Numbered from the stretch's first letter, positions 1 through 6,277 are shown. The stretch: DNA of 6,581 nucleotides from Dehalococcoidia bacterium (GCA_030691805.1 JAUYDP010000239.1:1-6581); one strand, 5' to 3'. A program made the numbers and translations. Notes: generated from the sequence alone by a model not told the origin.

Positions 1-162
1 TAGTGCTGGGCGTTACGGTGTTGACACCGATCTTGTAGGGACCTGGCTAAACACGCAGCGGCCAAGCGGTGGTTATCAGTGAACAACTGGGGAAAGCTTG
101 GAAGATGGAATTTGCCAGCCTTTAGAGTGCAGCGCACTGCGTCCCCAAGGTTAGAAAAGTTC
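1..162. other. Unassigned sequence after nadD
   Basis: This stretch follows the nadD stop and runs to the window edge. I find no RNA gene and no complete ORF with a ribosome site. A plus-strand frame stays open from base 2 to a TGA at 80-82 (26 codons), so the 3' tip of a converging gene is possible, but that length is expected by chance. A short hairpin (126-130 paired with 134-138, three-base loop) lies just past nadD. It has only 5 bp and no T tract, so I do not call it a terminator. Confidence 0.3.
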
Positions 163-777
163 CTACGTGATACTGGCAACGGTATACAGACCGTGACTCA
201 TGATATACTCCTCCACGGCCTCCGGCACCAGGTACTTGATAGAGACGCCCCGGCTGACGCGCTTCCGGATTTCCGTGGAGCTGATACCGATGGCCGGAAC
301 CTCTATCGAGAGGATACGCTCTCGTGCCCGTGGTATATGCCGATCTAGGGACTCGAAGTCCAGAGGTGGCCAACCCGGCCGGCTCAAAAAGACCAGCCGG
401 CAGATCTCCATGAGAGGGAGGGGGTCTTTCCAGTTAGGCAAAGCCATGGCCTGGTCCAGTCCAACCAGGAAGTAGATCGAGGTTCCAGGGCCGGATCGTT
501 TCAGTAGGAAGCGGACCGTCTCTATCGTATACGACGGACTGTCTCTCTCCAGCTCGATTCGCGACACCTCGAAAAACGGGTTCGAGGCCACGGCCATCTC
601 CACCATAGCCAGGCGGTCTTCTACTGGCGAGGACAACCGGTCTTGTTTCAAGGGAGACTGCCTGGCGGGAATAAATAGCACCTTGTCCAGCCCAAGTTGC
701 ACCCGCACCTCTTCGGCAACTATCAGATGCCCGATATGTATGGGGTCGAAGGTCCCACCAAGCAGCCCTATCTTCAT
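163..777 (-). CDS. nadD: Nicotinate-nucleotide adenylyltransferase NadD
   Basis: NadD is a cytoplasmic enzyme that transfers AMP from ATP to nicotinate mononucleotide, giving deamido-NAD, the next-to-last step of NAD synthesis. The 204-residue product has the usual family length. It opens with the nucleotidyltransferase signature GGTFDPIHIGH (residues 7-17), whose H14 and H17 form the ATP-binding HxGH motif. It carries the second conserved motif, ISSTEIR, near residues 165-171, which contacts the ATP phosphates. The ATG overlaps the obgE stop by 4 bp (ATGA), and no strong ribosome site precedes it, so translation is probably coupled to obgE. An A9 tract lies just upstream, within the end of obgE, and a -1 slip there would enter the nadD frame. 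The function is clear from the motifs. Only expression as a separate protein, as opposed to partly fused to ObgE, is open. Confidence 0.95.
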   Translation of the reverse strand: MKIGLLGGTFDPIHIGHLIVAEEVRVQLGLDKVLFIPARQSPLKQDRLSSPVEDRLAMVEMAVASNPFFEVSRIELERDSPSYTIETVRFLLKRSGPGTSIYFLVGLDQAMALPNWKDPLPLMEICRLVFLSRPGWPPLDFESLDRHIPRARERILSIEVPAIGISSTEIRKRVSRGVSIKYLVPEAVEEYIMSHGLYTVASIT

Positions 778-1829
778 ACTCGTTTTTTTTTGACAGCCGG
801 GGGATGGAATACCTTGAAGCCGTCTGCCGGGGGCAAGTCCTTCGGCATAGCAGCCATTCGGCTGGCTACCCTTCCTAAGAGGTCCCTCACTCCCTCCCCG
901 GAGAGGGCTGAGATCGGAACCGGCTCTTTACCTTCCTTTTTAAAGGCTTCCAGAAGCTGTGGAATCCGTGCCCGCACCTCCGGAAGGTCTATTTTGTTCA
1001 CCGCCACTATCTGTTCCCTGAGTTGAAGCGCGGGACTGTGCAGCGCTAACTCACGGTTTATGGTCTTAAAATCCCGCAAGGGGTCATCAGATGCGCCATC
1101 CACCAGGTGCAGGAGAATGCGGGTGCGCTCTACGTGCCGGAGGAACTCATGTCCCAGTCCTGCCCCCTGGTGGGCGCCCTCTATCAGGCCAGGGATATCC
1201 GCCAGAACTAATGTCGTATCACCCAGGTCAACTACTCCCAAATGCGGCTCCAGAGTTGTAAAAGGGTAATCGGCAATCTTGGGCGTAGCGGCTGATACCT
1301 TGGTAAGAAAGGTGGACTTCCCAGAATTCGGGAGGCCCACTATCCCTACATCAGCTATCAGTTTTAACTCTAGTATTAGCCATCGGCTCTCTCCGGTATC
1401 TCCATCTATAGCGGTCCTCGGCGCCCTATTTGTAGATGAAGCGAAATGGACGTTGCCCCAGCCTCCCCTTCCACCTTTTGCTACAAGAACCTTGTCTCCA
1501 GATGTAGAGAGGTCCCCTAAAGTTTCTCCCGATTCGACGTCCTTCACCACGGTGCCTGGAGGCACCGTAATTAGCACATCTTCTCCGAACGCTCCATGGC
1601 GCTTTCCACCCTCACCATTCCCGCCCCGGCTCGCTCGAAAATGACGCTTTCGCCTGAAGGACATTAGCGTATTCAGCTTGGCGTCCACCTCAATAAATAC
1701 GCTCCCTCCCTTCCCACCATCACCTCCGTCCGGTCCGCCCAGTGGAATGAATTTCTCCCTACGGAAGCTTACAACTCCGTTCCCGCCTTTTCCACCTTCA
1801 GTGAATATCTTAACTACATCTTGAAACAT
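774..1829 (-). CDS. obgE: Obg family GTPase ObgE/CgtA, short form
   Basis: Obg is an essential GTPase that binds the large ribosomal subunit and links ribosome assembly to growth state. The 351-residue protein starts with the glycine-rich Obg fold (about 1-158; for example GGKGGNG at 12-18 and GGPDGGDGGKGG at 31-42). The G domain follows: G1 GLPNSGKST (165-173), switch I YPFTTLEP (188-195), G3 DIPG (211-214), G4 NKID (278-281) and G5 SAL (307-309). All GTPase motifs are intact. After the G domain there is only a short linker ending GFKVFHPP and a basic tip KKKRV. Relatives with a C-terminal OCT domain continue from a similar VFxP linker for another 70 or so residues, so this looks like a form without that domain. 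The ATG is preceded by a weak AGGG (1835-1838) at 5 bp. The final lysine codons form an uninterrupted A9 run. It is the first gene of an obgE-nadD unit and lies beside the putative origin. Confidence 0.95.
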   Translation of the reverse strand: MFQDVVKIFTEGGKGGNGVVSFRREKFIPLGGPDGGDGGKGGSVFIEVDAKLNTLMSFRRKRHFRASRGGNGEGGKRHGAFGEDVLITVPPGTVVKDVESGETLGDLSTSGDKVLVAKGGRGGWGNVHFASSTNRAPRTAIDGDTGESRWLILELKLIADVGIVGLPNSGKSTFLTKVSAATPKIADYPFTTLEPHLGVVDLGDTTLVLADIPGLIEGAHQGAGLGHEFLRHVERTRILLHLVDGASDDPLRDFKTINRELALHSPALQLREQIVAVNKIDLPEVRARIPQLLEAFKKEGKEPVPISALSGEGVRDLLGRVASRMAAMPKDLPPADGFKVFHPPAVKKKRV

Positions 1830-1846
1830 GCTATCCCTATTAAAAC

Positions 1847-1852
1847 ATTATA
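1847..1852 (-). promoter_or_regulatory. Possible obgE -10 element
   Basis: A perfect TATAAT on the minus strand lies 17 bp before the obgE ATG. I find no credible -35 at 16-18 bp spacing and no extended -10. A start from here would leave a leader of only about 10 bases, barely covering the weak AGGG ribosome site. The hexamer also sits in the most AT-rich part of the spacer, where such matches are expected, so it may be part of the unwinding region and not a promoter. Confidence 0.3.
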
Positions 1853-2001
1853 ATCTTAAGTGAGAGTATAGAGCTATAGTTAGGAGCCGTAATAGAGCCC
1901 TGTGGATTGGTGGATTAACGAAGGAAATATGTTGACAAGCGGCTCATGGGATGGTTGATAAAAGTGACAAGTCCCTAAAAGAACGTCGGGGAGGCCAGGA
2001 G

Positions 2002-2065
2002 ATATCCACAACAGCGGGGAGTTATCCACCAATAGAGGGGAGTTATCCACAACGCGTTATCAACA
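2002..2065 (+). promoter_or_regulatory. Array of four DnaA boxes
   Basis: Against the consensus TTATCCACA the boxes are ATATCCACA (2002-2010, one mismatch), TTATCCACC (2022-2030, one mismatch), TTATCCACA (2043-2051, perfect) and TTATCAACA (2057-2065, one mismatch). All point the same way on the plus strand, with start-to-start distances of 20, 21 and 14 bp. The first three are about two helical turns apart, so they fall on one face of the DNA, which suits cooperative DnaA assembly. The last ends 26 bp from the dnaA stop codon. Confidence 0.85.
2016..2050 (+). repeat. 14-bp direct repeat around two DnaA boxes
   Basis: The sequence GGGGAGTTATCCAC occurs twice exactly, at 2016-2029 and 2037-2050, giving a 21 bp period. 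The identical part extends five bases to the left of the box itself, which suggests the box unit was duplicated or that the GGGGA flank is also selected. A more divergent third unit precedes them at 2002-2010. Confidence 0.85.
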
Positions 2066-2091
2066 ATTCCCACATGCGAAGAAATCATGAG

Positions 2092-3438
2092 TTAGGAGAA
2101 TCCACGAGAGTAAAGTATCTCCTTTAGCTCCATGACCTCTTTTCTTAAGGAGAGATCGGCGGATATCTCGCCGGTGATCTTGTGCCAGCCGTGGAGCACC
2201 GTTGAATGGTCCCTTCCACCCAGAGACAGGCCGATTTCATTAAGGGAAGAGTCGGTTTCCTCCCTGAGTAGGTACATGGCGATCTGGCGGGGAAGCGCCA
2301 CCTCTTTGTTTCGCTTCTTTCCGGACAACTCCCTGGTCTCGAGGCCGTAATACTTGCAAATAGCTTCCAGGATGGTCTGAGGTTGAAGGGAACGACGGCC
2401 GCTGCTTTGAAGGTATTCCTTGAGGACGGGAGCAACATTCTCCCGTGACAGGGATACCCGGTTCAAGCGGGCGTGGGCTACAAGCCGGTTAAGACACCCT
2501 TCCAGTTCTCGGATGTTATTTTGGACCTTCTGGGCTACGTAGTCAAAGACCTCGGGTGCCAGTGACATGCCGAGAAGGTCGGCCTTAGTGCGTAGTATGG
2601 CCACCCGGGTCTCGAAGTCAGGAGGTTGAACGTCTGCAATCAGGCCCCACTGGAAGCGGGATCTGAGGCGGTCCTCCAAGATAGGCATGGACCTTGGATG
2701 CCGGTCACTACTGATCACTATCTGGCTGCCGGCGGAGTGCAGGTCGTTAAAGGTGTGGAAGAACTCCTCCTGGGTCTGCTCCTTACCGGCAATGAACTGA
2801 ATATCGTCCATCAGGAGCAGGTCGGTGCCTCTAAACTTGCGGCGGAATTCCTCGTTGCGCTGCTCCCTAATGGCGTTGATGAACTCGTTGGTAAACTGCT
2901 CGCAGCTCACGTAGAGCACCTTAAGTTTCTGCTTCAAGAAGCTGTGGCCTACGGCATGTAGTAGGTGGGTCTTCCCCAGACCGGTGCCGCCGTATATGAA
3001 AAGTGGGTTATAAGCATCGCCCGGTCCATCGGCGACAGCATGGGCGGCGGCATGGGCCAGACGGTTTGTGCTACCTACGACGAAGGACGAAAAAGTATAG
3101 CGGGGATTCAAACGAGGCGCTCCGTTCCCGGCACCCTCGCGGTTTATGGACGAGCGATGGGCTGGCCTCGGGGAGGAAGTGCAGGAATCGGAAACAACAA
3201 ATGAAATATCTTGGGACTGTCCCGCAATGCGGGCCAGAGTGGTATGGACCAGTGACCCCAACCTCTCCTGTAACCACTCAGCCGCCATAGCGGTAGGCGC
3301 GCCTACAGTGAGGCAGCCATTCTCGTATGAAATGGCAGTAGTATCCCTAAGCCATGTCTCGAAATTGGCCTTGGAGACCTGTCCTTTGAGTTCGGCTAGG
3401 GCAGCCTGCCAGAAAGAAGCGGCCTTTTCGGCGTTCAT
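2092..3438 (-). CDS. dnaA: Chromosomal replication initiator DnaA
   Basis: DnaA binds origin boxes, forms an ATP-dependent filament that melts DNA, and loads the replicative helicase. The 448-residue product has all four domains. Domain I (about 1-80) includes the FETWL segment, and a short variable linker runs to about 110. The AAA+ core has Walker A GGTGLGKT (150-157), Walker B LLLMDDIQ (207-214), sensor 1 VISSDRHP (241-248), the LEDRLRSRF arginine-finger region (254-262) and sensor 2 NNIRELEG (307-314). The C-terminal DNA-binding domain carries the signature GGRDHSTV (407-414). A GTG three codons upstream (3447-3445) is also in frame, but it lies inside the strong AAGGAGGT ribosome site, so the ATG at 3438 is the start. 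The gene follows nrdJ after a hairpin and precedes the DnaA-box array. There is no dnaN next to it. Confidence 0.97.
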   Translation of the reverse strand: MNAEKAASFWQAALAELKGQVSKANFETWLRDTTAISYENGCLTVGAPTAMAAEWLQERLGSLVHTTLARIAGQSQDISFVVSDSCTSSPRPAHRSSINREGAGNGAPRLNPRYTFSSFVVGSTNRLAHAAAHAVADGPGDAYNPLFIYGGTGLGKTHLLHAVGHSFLKQKLKVLYVSCEQFTNEFINAIREQRNEEFRRKFRGTDLLLMDDIQFIAGKEQTQEEFFHTFNDLHSAGSQIVISSDRHPRSMPILEDRLRSRFQWGLIADVQPPDFETRVAILRTKADLLGMSLAPEVFDYVAQKVQNNIRELEGCLNRLVAHARLNRVSLSRENVAPVLKEYLQSSGRRSLQPQTILEAICKYYGLETRELSGKKRNKEVALPRQIAMYLLREETDSSLNEIGLSLGGRDHSTVLHGWHKITGEISADLSLRKEVMELKEILYSRGFS

Positions 3439-3445
3439 AAGTTGC

Positions 3446-3453
3446 ACCTCCTT
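3446..3453 (-). promoter_or_regulatory. dnaA ribosome binding site that decides the start
   Basis: The minus strand reads AAGGAGGT seven bases before the ATG at 3438, a near-perfect Shine-Dalgarno. It overlaps the alternative GTG at 3447-3445, which rules that codon out as the usual start. Just upstream, CTCC (3459-3456) can pair with GGAG of the site across a four-base loop. With only 4 bp this is a weak structure and may mean nothing. Confidence 0.8.
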
Positions 3454-3558
3454 GAGGAGCGATCAGACAAAAGGGATCAACCGGATACGAAGTAGCCTAT
3501 AGTGGGATTGGGAGCCCGCAAAAGGCCAGGGAAAACGCTGTCGGAATAACCAGGGAGC

Positions 3559-3585
3559 TTTATAACTTATAACAGAAGATGGCAA
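3559..3585 (-). promoter_or_regulatory. Weak candidate dnaA promoter
   Basis: On the minus strand TTGCCA (3585-3580, one mismatch to TTGACA) is followed 15 bp later by TATAAA (3564-3559, one mismatch to TATAAT). The spacer is shorter than the usual 17 bp. The -35 directly abuts the hairpin that ends the nrdJ unit, and the leader would be about 115 bases. I see no good DnaA box in the dnaA upstream region, so autoregulation by the standard route is not visible here. Confidence 0.3.
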
Positions 3586-3606
3586 GGCCCCTCAAGGAGA
3601 GGGGCC
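3586..3606 (-). terminator. Hairpin ending the nrdJ unit
   Basis: GGCCCCTC (3586-3593) pairs perfectly with GAGGGGCC (3599-3606) around a 5-base loop, an 8 bp GC-rich stem. It lies 87 bp past the nrdJ stop and before dnaA. In the minus-strand transcript the following bases, TTGCCATCTTCTG, are only moderately T-rich, so termination may be partial or assisted. Confidence 0.55.
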
Positions 3607-3693
3607 ATAAACATTTCTAATTCAATGGAGGAAAGAGAAACTAACTTTTTCTTGGGCGCTTAACCAGTCCTGCGCCGTCCCTCGGTTGAAACA

Positions 3694-5901
3694 CTAGCAC
3701 TTGGAAAACCCACAGGCGCGACATACTACGCAGCCCTCGCTGAATTCCAGCATGTGTCCGCACTCCGGGCACTCCGGGCAATGTCCCAACAAGCCGGAAG
3801 CTGCCTCGGAATGGTGGGGGTGCCACTGGCCGCCTTTCTTCTCCTGCACGAACCTCTCCAGAGCCTTGGCAATAGCGTCGGCGCAGGAGAGCGTTACCCC
3901 ACCGTTGCTCCAAGACGGGGAAGGACAGCGGATGCCCTTTATCTGTTTTAGGACGGCCTCCGGCTCGATGCCGCTTCGCAGCGCCAGGGAGATTAGACGG
4001 CTGATAGCCTCGGACTGAGAAGCCGTACATCCTCCGGACTTGCCCATCTGGGTGAACACTTCGCAAAGCCCGTCCTCGTCCTCGTTGATGGTAATATACA
4101 AGTTGCTGCACCCGGTGCGAATCTTAATCGTGGCGCCCCTGGTTACATCGGGCCGGGGACGGGGCATTCCTTTGACCTGGGCGTCCCGGTTCACCGACCC
4201 AATATTAAGGACCTGGGCGGCTCGAGAGCCATCGCGGTAAACCGTGACCCCCTTGCATCCCGTCCTATAGGCCGTCAGGTAAACCTCTTCCACGTCCTTG
4301 GGGCTGGCGCTGTTGGGGAAATTGACGGTCTTCGATACAGCGTTGTCCACGTTCTCCTGGAAGGCGGCCTGCATTCGGACATGCCAGACGGGGGCTATGT
4401 CGTGAGCCGTGGCGAAGACCGCCTGGACGTCTTCCGGTACGGAGTCCAGCCCCCGGACCGTGCCCCGCTTGGCGATCTCCTTCATCAGCGGATCGCTGTA
4501 GAAGCCCCGCTGTTTGGCTACCTCCTCGAAAATGGGGTTTACCTCCAACATCTCGGTGCCGTCCAGAACGTTACGGACGTAGGAGACGGCGAAGATAGGC
4601 TCGATGCCACTAGAGCACCCGGAGATGATGCTAATAGTACCCGTGGGCGCTACCGTGGTAACCGTGGCGTTGCGCATAGCAGAAAAGCGGCGGGCCAGGG
4701 TGCTTCGAGGGTAGTTAGGGAAGCTGCCCCTCTCCTTGCCCAGGAACTCACTGCAGGCATGGGCCTCCAGGTTGATGAACTCCATCAGGTGGCGTCCCGT
4801 TTCAACGGCTTCATCCGAGTCGTAGGGTATATTCATCCGCAACAGCATGTCGGCGAATCCCATAACCCCCAGCCCGATCTTGCGGTTGGCCTTGGTCACC
4901 TCCTCAATTACTGGTAGGGGATAACGGTTGACGTCTATAACGTCATCCAGGAAACGTACGGAGAGATGGACCGTCTCTCGCAGCTTATCATAGTCAATGG
5001 TCAGCCTACCCCCTTGCCATTTGAGTATCTTGACCATATTGATAGAACCCAGGTTGCAAGACTCGTAAGGTAAAAGGGGCTGTTCCCCGCAGGGGTTGGT
5101 GCTCTCTATCTCGCCCACCTCCGGCGTGGGGTTGTCCCGGTTTATCCTGTCCAGGAAGATGATTCCAGGCTCGCCGTTCTCCCATGCGCAACGGACAATC
5201 TGGTCGAAGACGTCACGGGCGTTCAGTCGCCTGACTACCTGCTTGGTGCGGGGATTGATCAGAGGGTATTCCTGATCTCTCTCCACCGCCTCCATAAACT
5301 TCTCGGTAATGGCCACAGAGATGTTGAAGTTGGTAAGCTTATGTCCTTCTTTCTTGGCAGTGATGAAGTCTATGATATCCGGATGGTCCACCCGCAGGAT
5401 GCCCATGTTGGCCCCTCTCCGGGTGCCTCCCTGCTTGATGGTCTCGGTTGCGGCGTTGAAAACCTCCATGAAAGATAGCGGGCCGGAAGAGATGCCCTTG
5501 GTTGATTGGACCTCATCGTTGGCGGGGCGAAGCCGGGAGAACGAGAAGCCGGTGCCGCCTCCGCTCTTGTGTATCATGGCCGTTTGCTTCATGGCCTCAA
5601 AGATGGCCTCCATCGAGTCCGCGATGGGGAGGACGAAACAGGCAGATAACTGGCCCAACTCCCGCCCAGCGTTCATAAGGGTGGGGCTGTTGGGCATGAA
5701 CTCCAGATCGCTCATCACCTGGACGAAGCGTTCTTCCCAGACCAACGCCTCGGCCTCCCCACGCCCGTAGAGACGCTCCCCGGCGGCCACCACCCTGGCA
5801 ACCCTTCGGAACATGTCTTCCGGAGTCTCGACCACCTTTCCCTGGTCGTCTTTCCTCAGGTAACGCTTCTGCAAAACGGTAATAGCTTCTTTGGTTAGCA
5901 T
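3694..5901 (-). CDS. nrdJ: B12-dependent (class II) ribonucleotide reductase NrdJ
   Basis: This enzyme reduces ribonucleotides to deoxyribonucleotides using a radical made from adenosylcobalamin, so it needs neither oxygen nor a separate radical subunit. The 735-residue chain begins with the reductase N-terminal domain and has no ATP-cone before it. The catalytic set is complete: C88 (SACFVLP), then N269, C271 and E273 in NPCGEQ, where C271 is the thiyl-radical cysteine, and C282 in SCNLGS, eleven residues on, which pairs with C88. The PTGTIS loop is at 419-424. From about 590 a TSCPD-type domain follows. The C-terminal tail (708-735) has cysteines at 708, 711, 714, 724, 727, 730 and 735, a zinc-ribbon-like and redox-shuttle tail that should regenerate the active-site disulfide. 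The ATG has GGAGGG (5912-5907) five bases upstream. The stop of the small upstream ORF is 13 bp away, so the two are probably co-transcribed from the 6261-6233 promoter. Confidence 0.96.
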   Translation of the reverse strand: MLTKEAITVLQKRYLRKDDQGKVVETPEDMFRRVARVVAAGERLYGRGEAEALVWEERFVQVMSDLEFMPNSPTLMNAGRELGQLSACFVLPIADSMEAIFEAMKQTAMIHKSGGGTGFSFSRLRPANDEVQSTKGISSGPLSFMEVFNAATETIKQGGTRRGANMGILRVDHPDIIDFITAKKEGHKLTNFNISVAITEKFMEAVERDQEYPLINPRTKQVVRRLNARDVFDQIVRCAWENGEPGIIFLDRINRDNPTPEVGEIESTNPCGEQPLLPYESCNLGSINMVKILKWQGGRLTIDYDKLRETVHLSVRFLDDVIDVNRYPLPVIEEVTKANRKIGLGVMGFADMLLRMNIPYDSDEAVETGRHLMEFINLEAHACSEFLGKERGSFPNYPRSTLARRFSAMRNATVTTVAPTGTISIISGCSSGIEPIFAVSYVRNVLDGTEMLEVNPIFEEVAKQRGFYSDPLMKEIAKRGTVRGLDSVPEDVQAVFATAHDIAPVWHVRMQAAFQENVDNAVSKTVNFPNSASPKDVEEVYLTAYRTGCKGVTVYRDGSRAAQVLNIGSVNRDAQVKGMPRPRPDVTRGATIKIRTGCSNLYITINEDEDGLCEVFTQMGKSGGCTASQSEAISRLISLALRSGIEPEAVLKQIKGIRCPSPSWSNGGVTLSCADAIAKALERFVQEKKGGQWHPHHSEAASGLLGHCPECPECGHMLEFSEGCVVCRACGFSKC

Positions 5902-5914
5902 GGCGGCCCTCCGG

Positions 5915-6154
5915 TTAGTCTGCGGTGTCGGGGAAAAGGAAGACGGTGTTCCGTTGCCGGTCGAAGTAGTAGAGGAGGCCCTTGCCTGGACCTACGGCGA
6001 AGAACCCGAGGCTCTCAGTGAGAGTGAAGAGGGCAGGATAGCCTCCCTCTCCGAAAGAGGCTGTGGCTGGGACGGGTATAATATCACTGGCTTCGAGCGA
6101 AGCGTCTTCCGATGAGTCACTATTCATAAGCCAGACCCAACGAATATTAGACAA
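5915..6154 (-). CDS. Small protein of unknown function upstream of nrdJ
   Basis: I do not recognise this 79-residue product. It has no signal peptide, membrane segment or metal motif. The N-terminal third is acidic and serine-rich; the C-terminal half (about 44-75) alternates hydrophobic and polar residues with aromatic pairs (GLLYYFDRQRNTVFLFPD), as in a small beta-rich fold. The start is a TTG at 6154, chosen because AGGAGG (6164-6159) lies 4 bp before it. The next in-frame ATG (6127, residue 10) has no ribosome site. It sits between the NrdR-like boxes and nrdJ, ending 13 bp before nrdJ, so it shares the nrdJ promoter and probably its regulation. A plus-strand ORF overlaps it (5891-6115), but that one runs into the nrdJ start and lacks context. 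It could be a genuine accessory protein or a leader ORF whose translation matters for nrdJ. Confidence 0.6.
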   Translation of the reverse strand: MSNIRWVWLMNSDSSEDASLEASDIIPVPATASFGEGGYPALFTLTESLGFFAVGPGKGLLYYFDRQRNTVFLFPDTAD

Positions 6155-6168
6155 CCGTCCTCCTATTA

Positions 6169-6215
6169 ACTCTATGAATTGTGCCTACCAATAATAATAC
6201 CACAATATCTTGTAT
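6169..6215. promoter_or_regulatory. Tandem NrdR boxes of the nrdJ operon
   Basis: Two 16-bp near-palindromes match the NrdR consensus ACACWATATATWGTGT. CCACAATATCTTGTAT (6200-6215) matches 13 of 16 and its core differs at one base. ACTCTATGAATTGTGC (6169-6184) matches 12 of 16. Their starts are exactly 31 bp apart, about three helical turns, which is the spacing known for tandem NrdR sites. They lie between the predicted transcription start (near 6226) and the first start codon (6154). NrdR is the zinc-finger and ATP-cone repressor that shuts off reductase genes when dATP is high, so repression by blocking early transcription is the likely effect. The nrdR gene itself is not in this window. 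Confidence 0.75.
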
Positions 6216-6232
6216 CTTTGTCTAGTATAGGT

Positions 6233-6261
6233 ATTTTAGACCCAAGGCATTCGGTTGTCAA
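6233..6261 (-). promoter_or_regulatory. Sigma-70-type promoter of the nrdJ operon
   Basis: The minus strand has a perfect -35 TTGACA (6261-6256), a 17 bp spacer and a -10 TAAAAT (6238-6233, one mismatch). Transcription should begin near 6226 and give a leader of about 70 bases before the small ORF. It is the best promoter in the window and begins 17 bp after the stop of the preceding gene, so the nrdJ operon starts here. Confidence 0.8.
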
Positions 6262-6266
6262 GAGGG

Positions 6267-6275
6267 TTTTCCACA
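6267..6275 (+). promoter_or_regulatory. DnaA-box-like site next to the nrdJ promoter
   Basis: TTTTCCACA differs from the DnaA consensus TTATCCACA at one base. It ends two bases before the stop codon of the upstream ORF and lies 5 bp upstream of the -35, where a bound protein could touch RNA polymerase. In Escherichia coli DnaA binds upstream of nrdAB and affects its expression. A single 9-mer with one mismatch is common by chance, so function is inferred from position. Confidence 0.4.
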
Positions 6276-6277
6276 AG

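Larger units (their letters stand above)
1830..2091. other. oriC: Putative replication origin (oriC), dnaA-obgE spacer
   Basis: The 262 bp spacer between the dnaA stop and the obgE start carries no ORF. It has a cluster of four DnaA-box-like 9-mers at its dnaA end (2002-2065), one perfect. At the obgE end it has an AT-rich block: 1838-1859 is 20 of 22 A or T, followed by the TA-containing tract 1860-1880. Weaker box-like 9-mers in the opposite orientation occur at 1901-1909, 1909-1917 and 1953-1961, each with two mismatches. A box cluster plus an AT-rich unwinding candidate beside dnaA is the classic bacterial origin layout. Which AT-rich part melts first is not decided: the 1838-1880 block is about 120 bp from the nearest good box. 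The assignment is inferred from layout; no skew was computed. Confidence 0.75.

Noticed and set aside
2..82. Plus-strand open frame from the window edge to TGA, as the 3' end of a converging gene
   Set aside because: Only 26 codons, no recognisable sequence, and no clear codon bias; the chance of an open frame this long is high.
126..138. Stem-loop after nadD as a terminator
   Set aside because: Only 5 bp, three-base loop, and no T tract in the transcript.
1932..1961. TTGACA on the plus strand as a promoter inside the origin
   Set aside because: No acceptable -10 at 16-19 bp, and no plus-strand gene follows it.
1901..1961. Reverse-orientation DnaA boxes at 1901-1909, 1909-1917 and 1953-1961
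   Set aside because: Each has two mismatches to the consensus; mentioned as weak in the origin entry but not counted as boxes.
2626..2961. Long ORFs opposite dnaA and nrdJ (for example 2626-2961, 4381-4917, 5309-5770) as antisense genes
   Set aside because: They are shadow frames of strongly conserved genes and show no family motifs of their own.
3439..3447. GTG at 3447 as the dnaA start, giving 451 residues
   Set aside because: The codon lies within the Shine-Dalgarno sequence that is ideally placed for the ATG at 3438.
5891..6115. Plus-strand 74-codon ORF opposite the small ORF and nrdJ start
   Set aside because: Overlaps the nrdJ N-terminus and lacks support; the minus-strand ORF has a ribosome site, a promoter and operon context.
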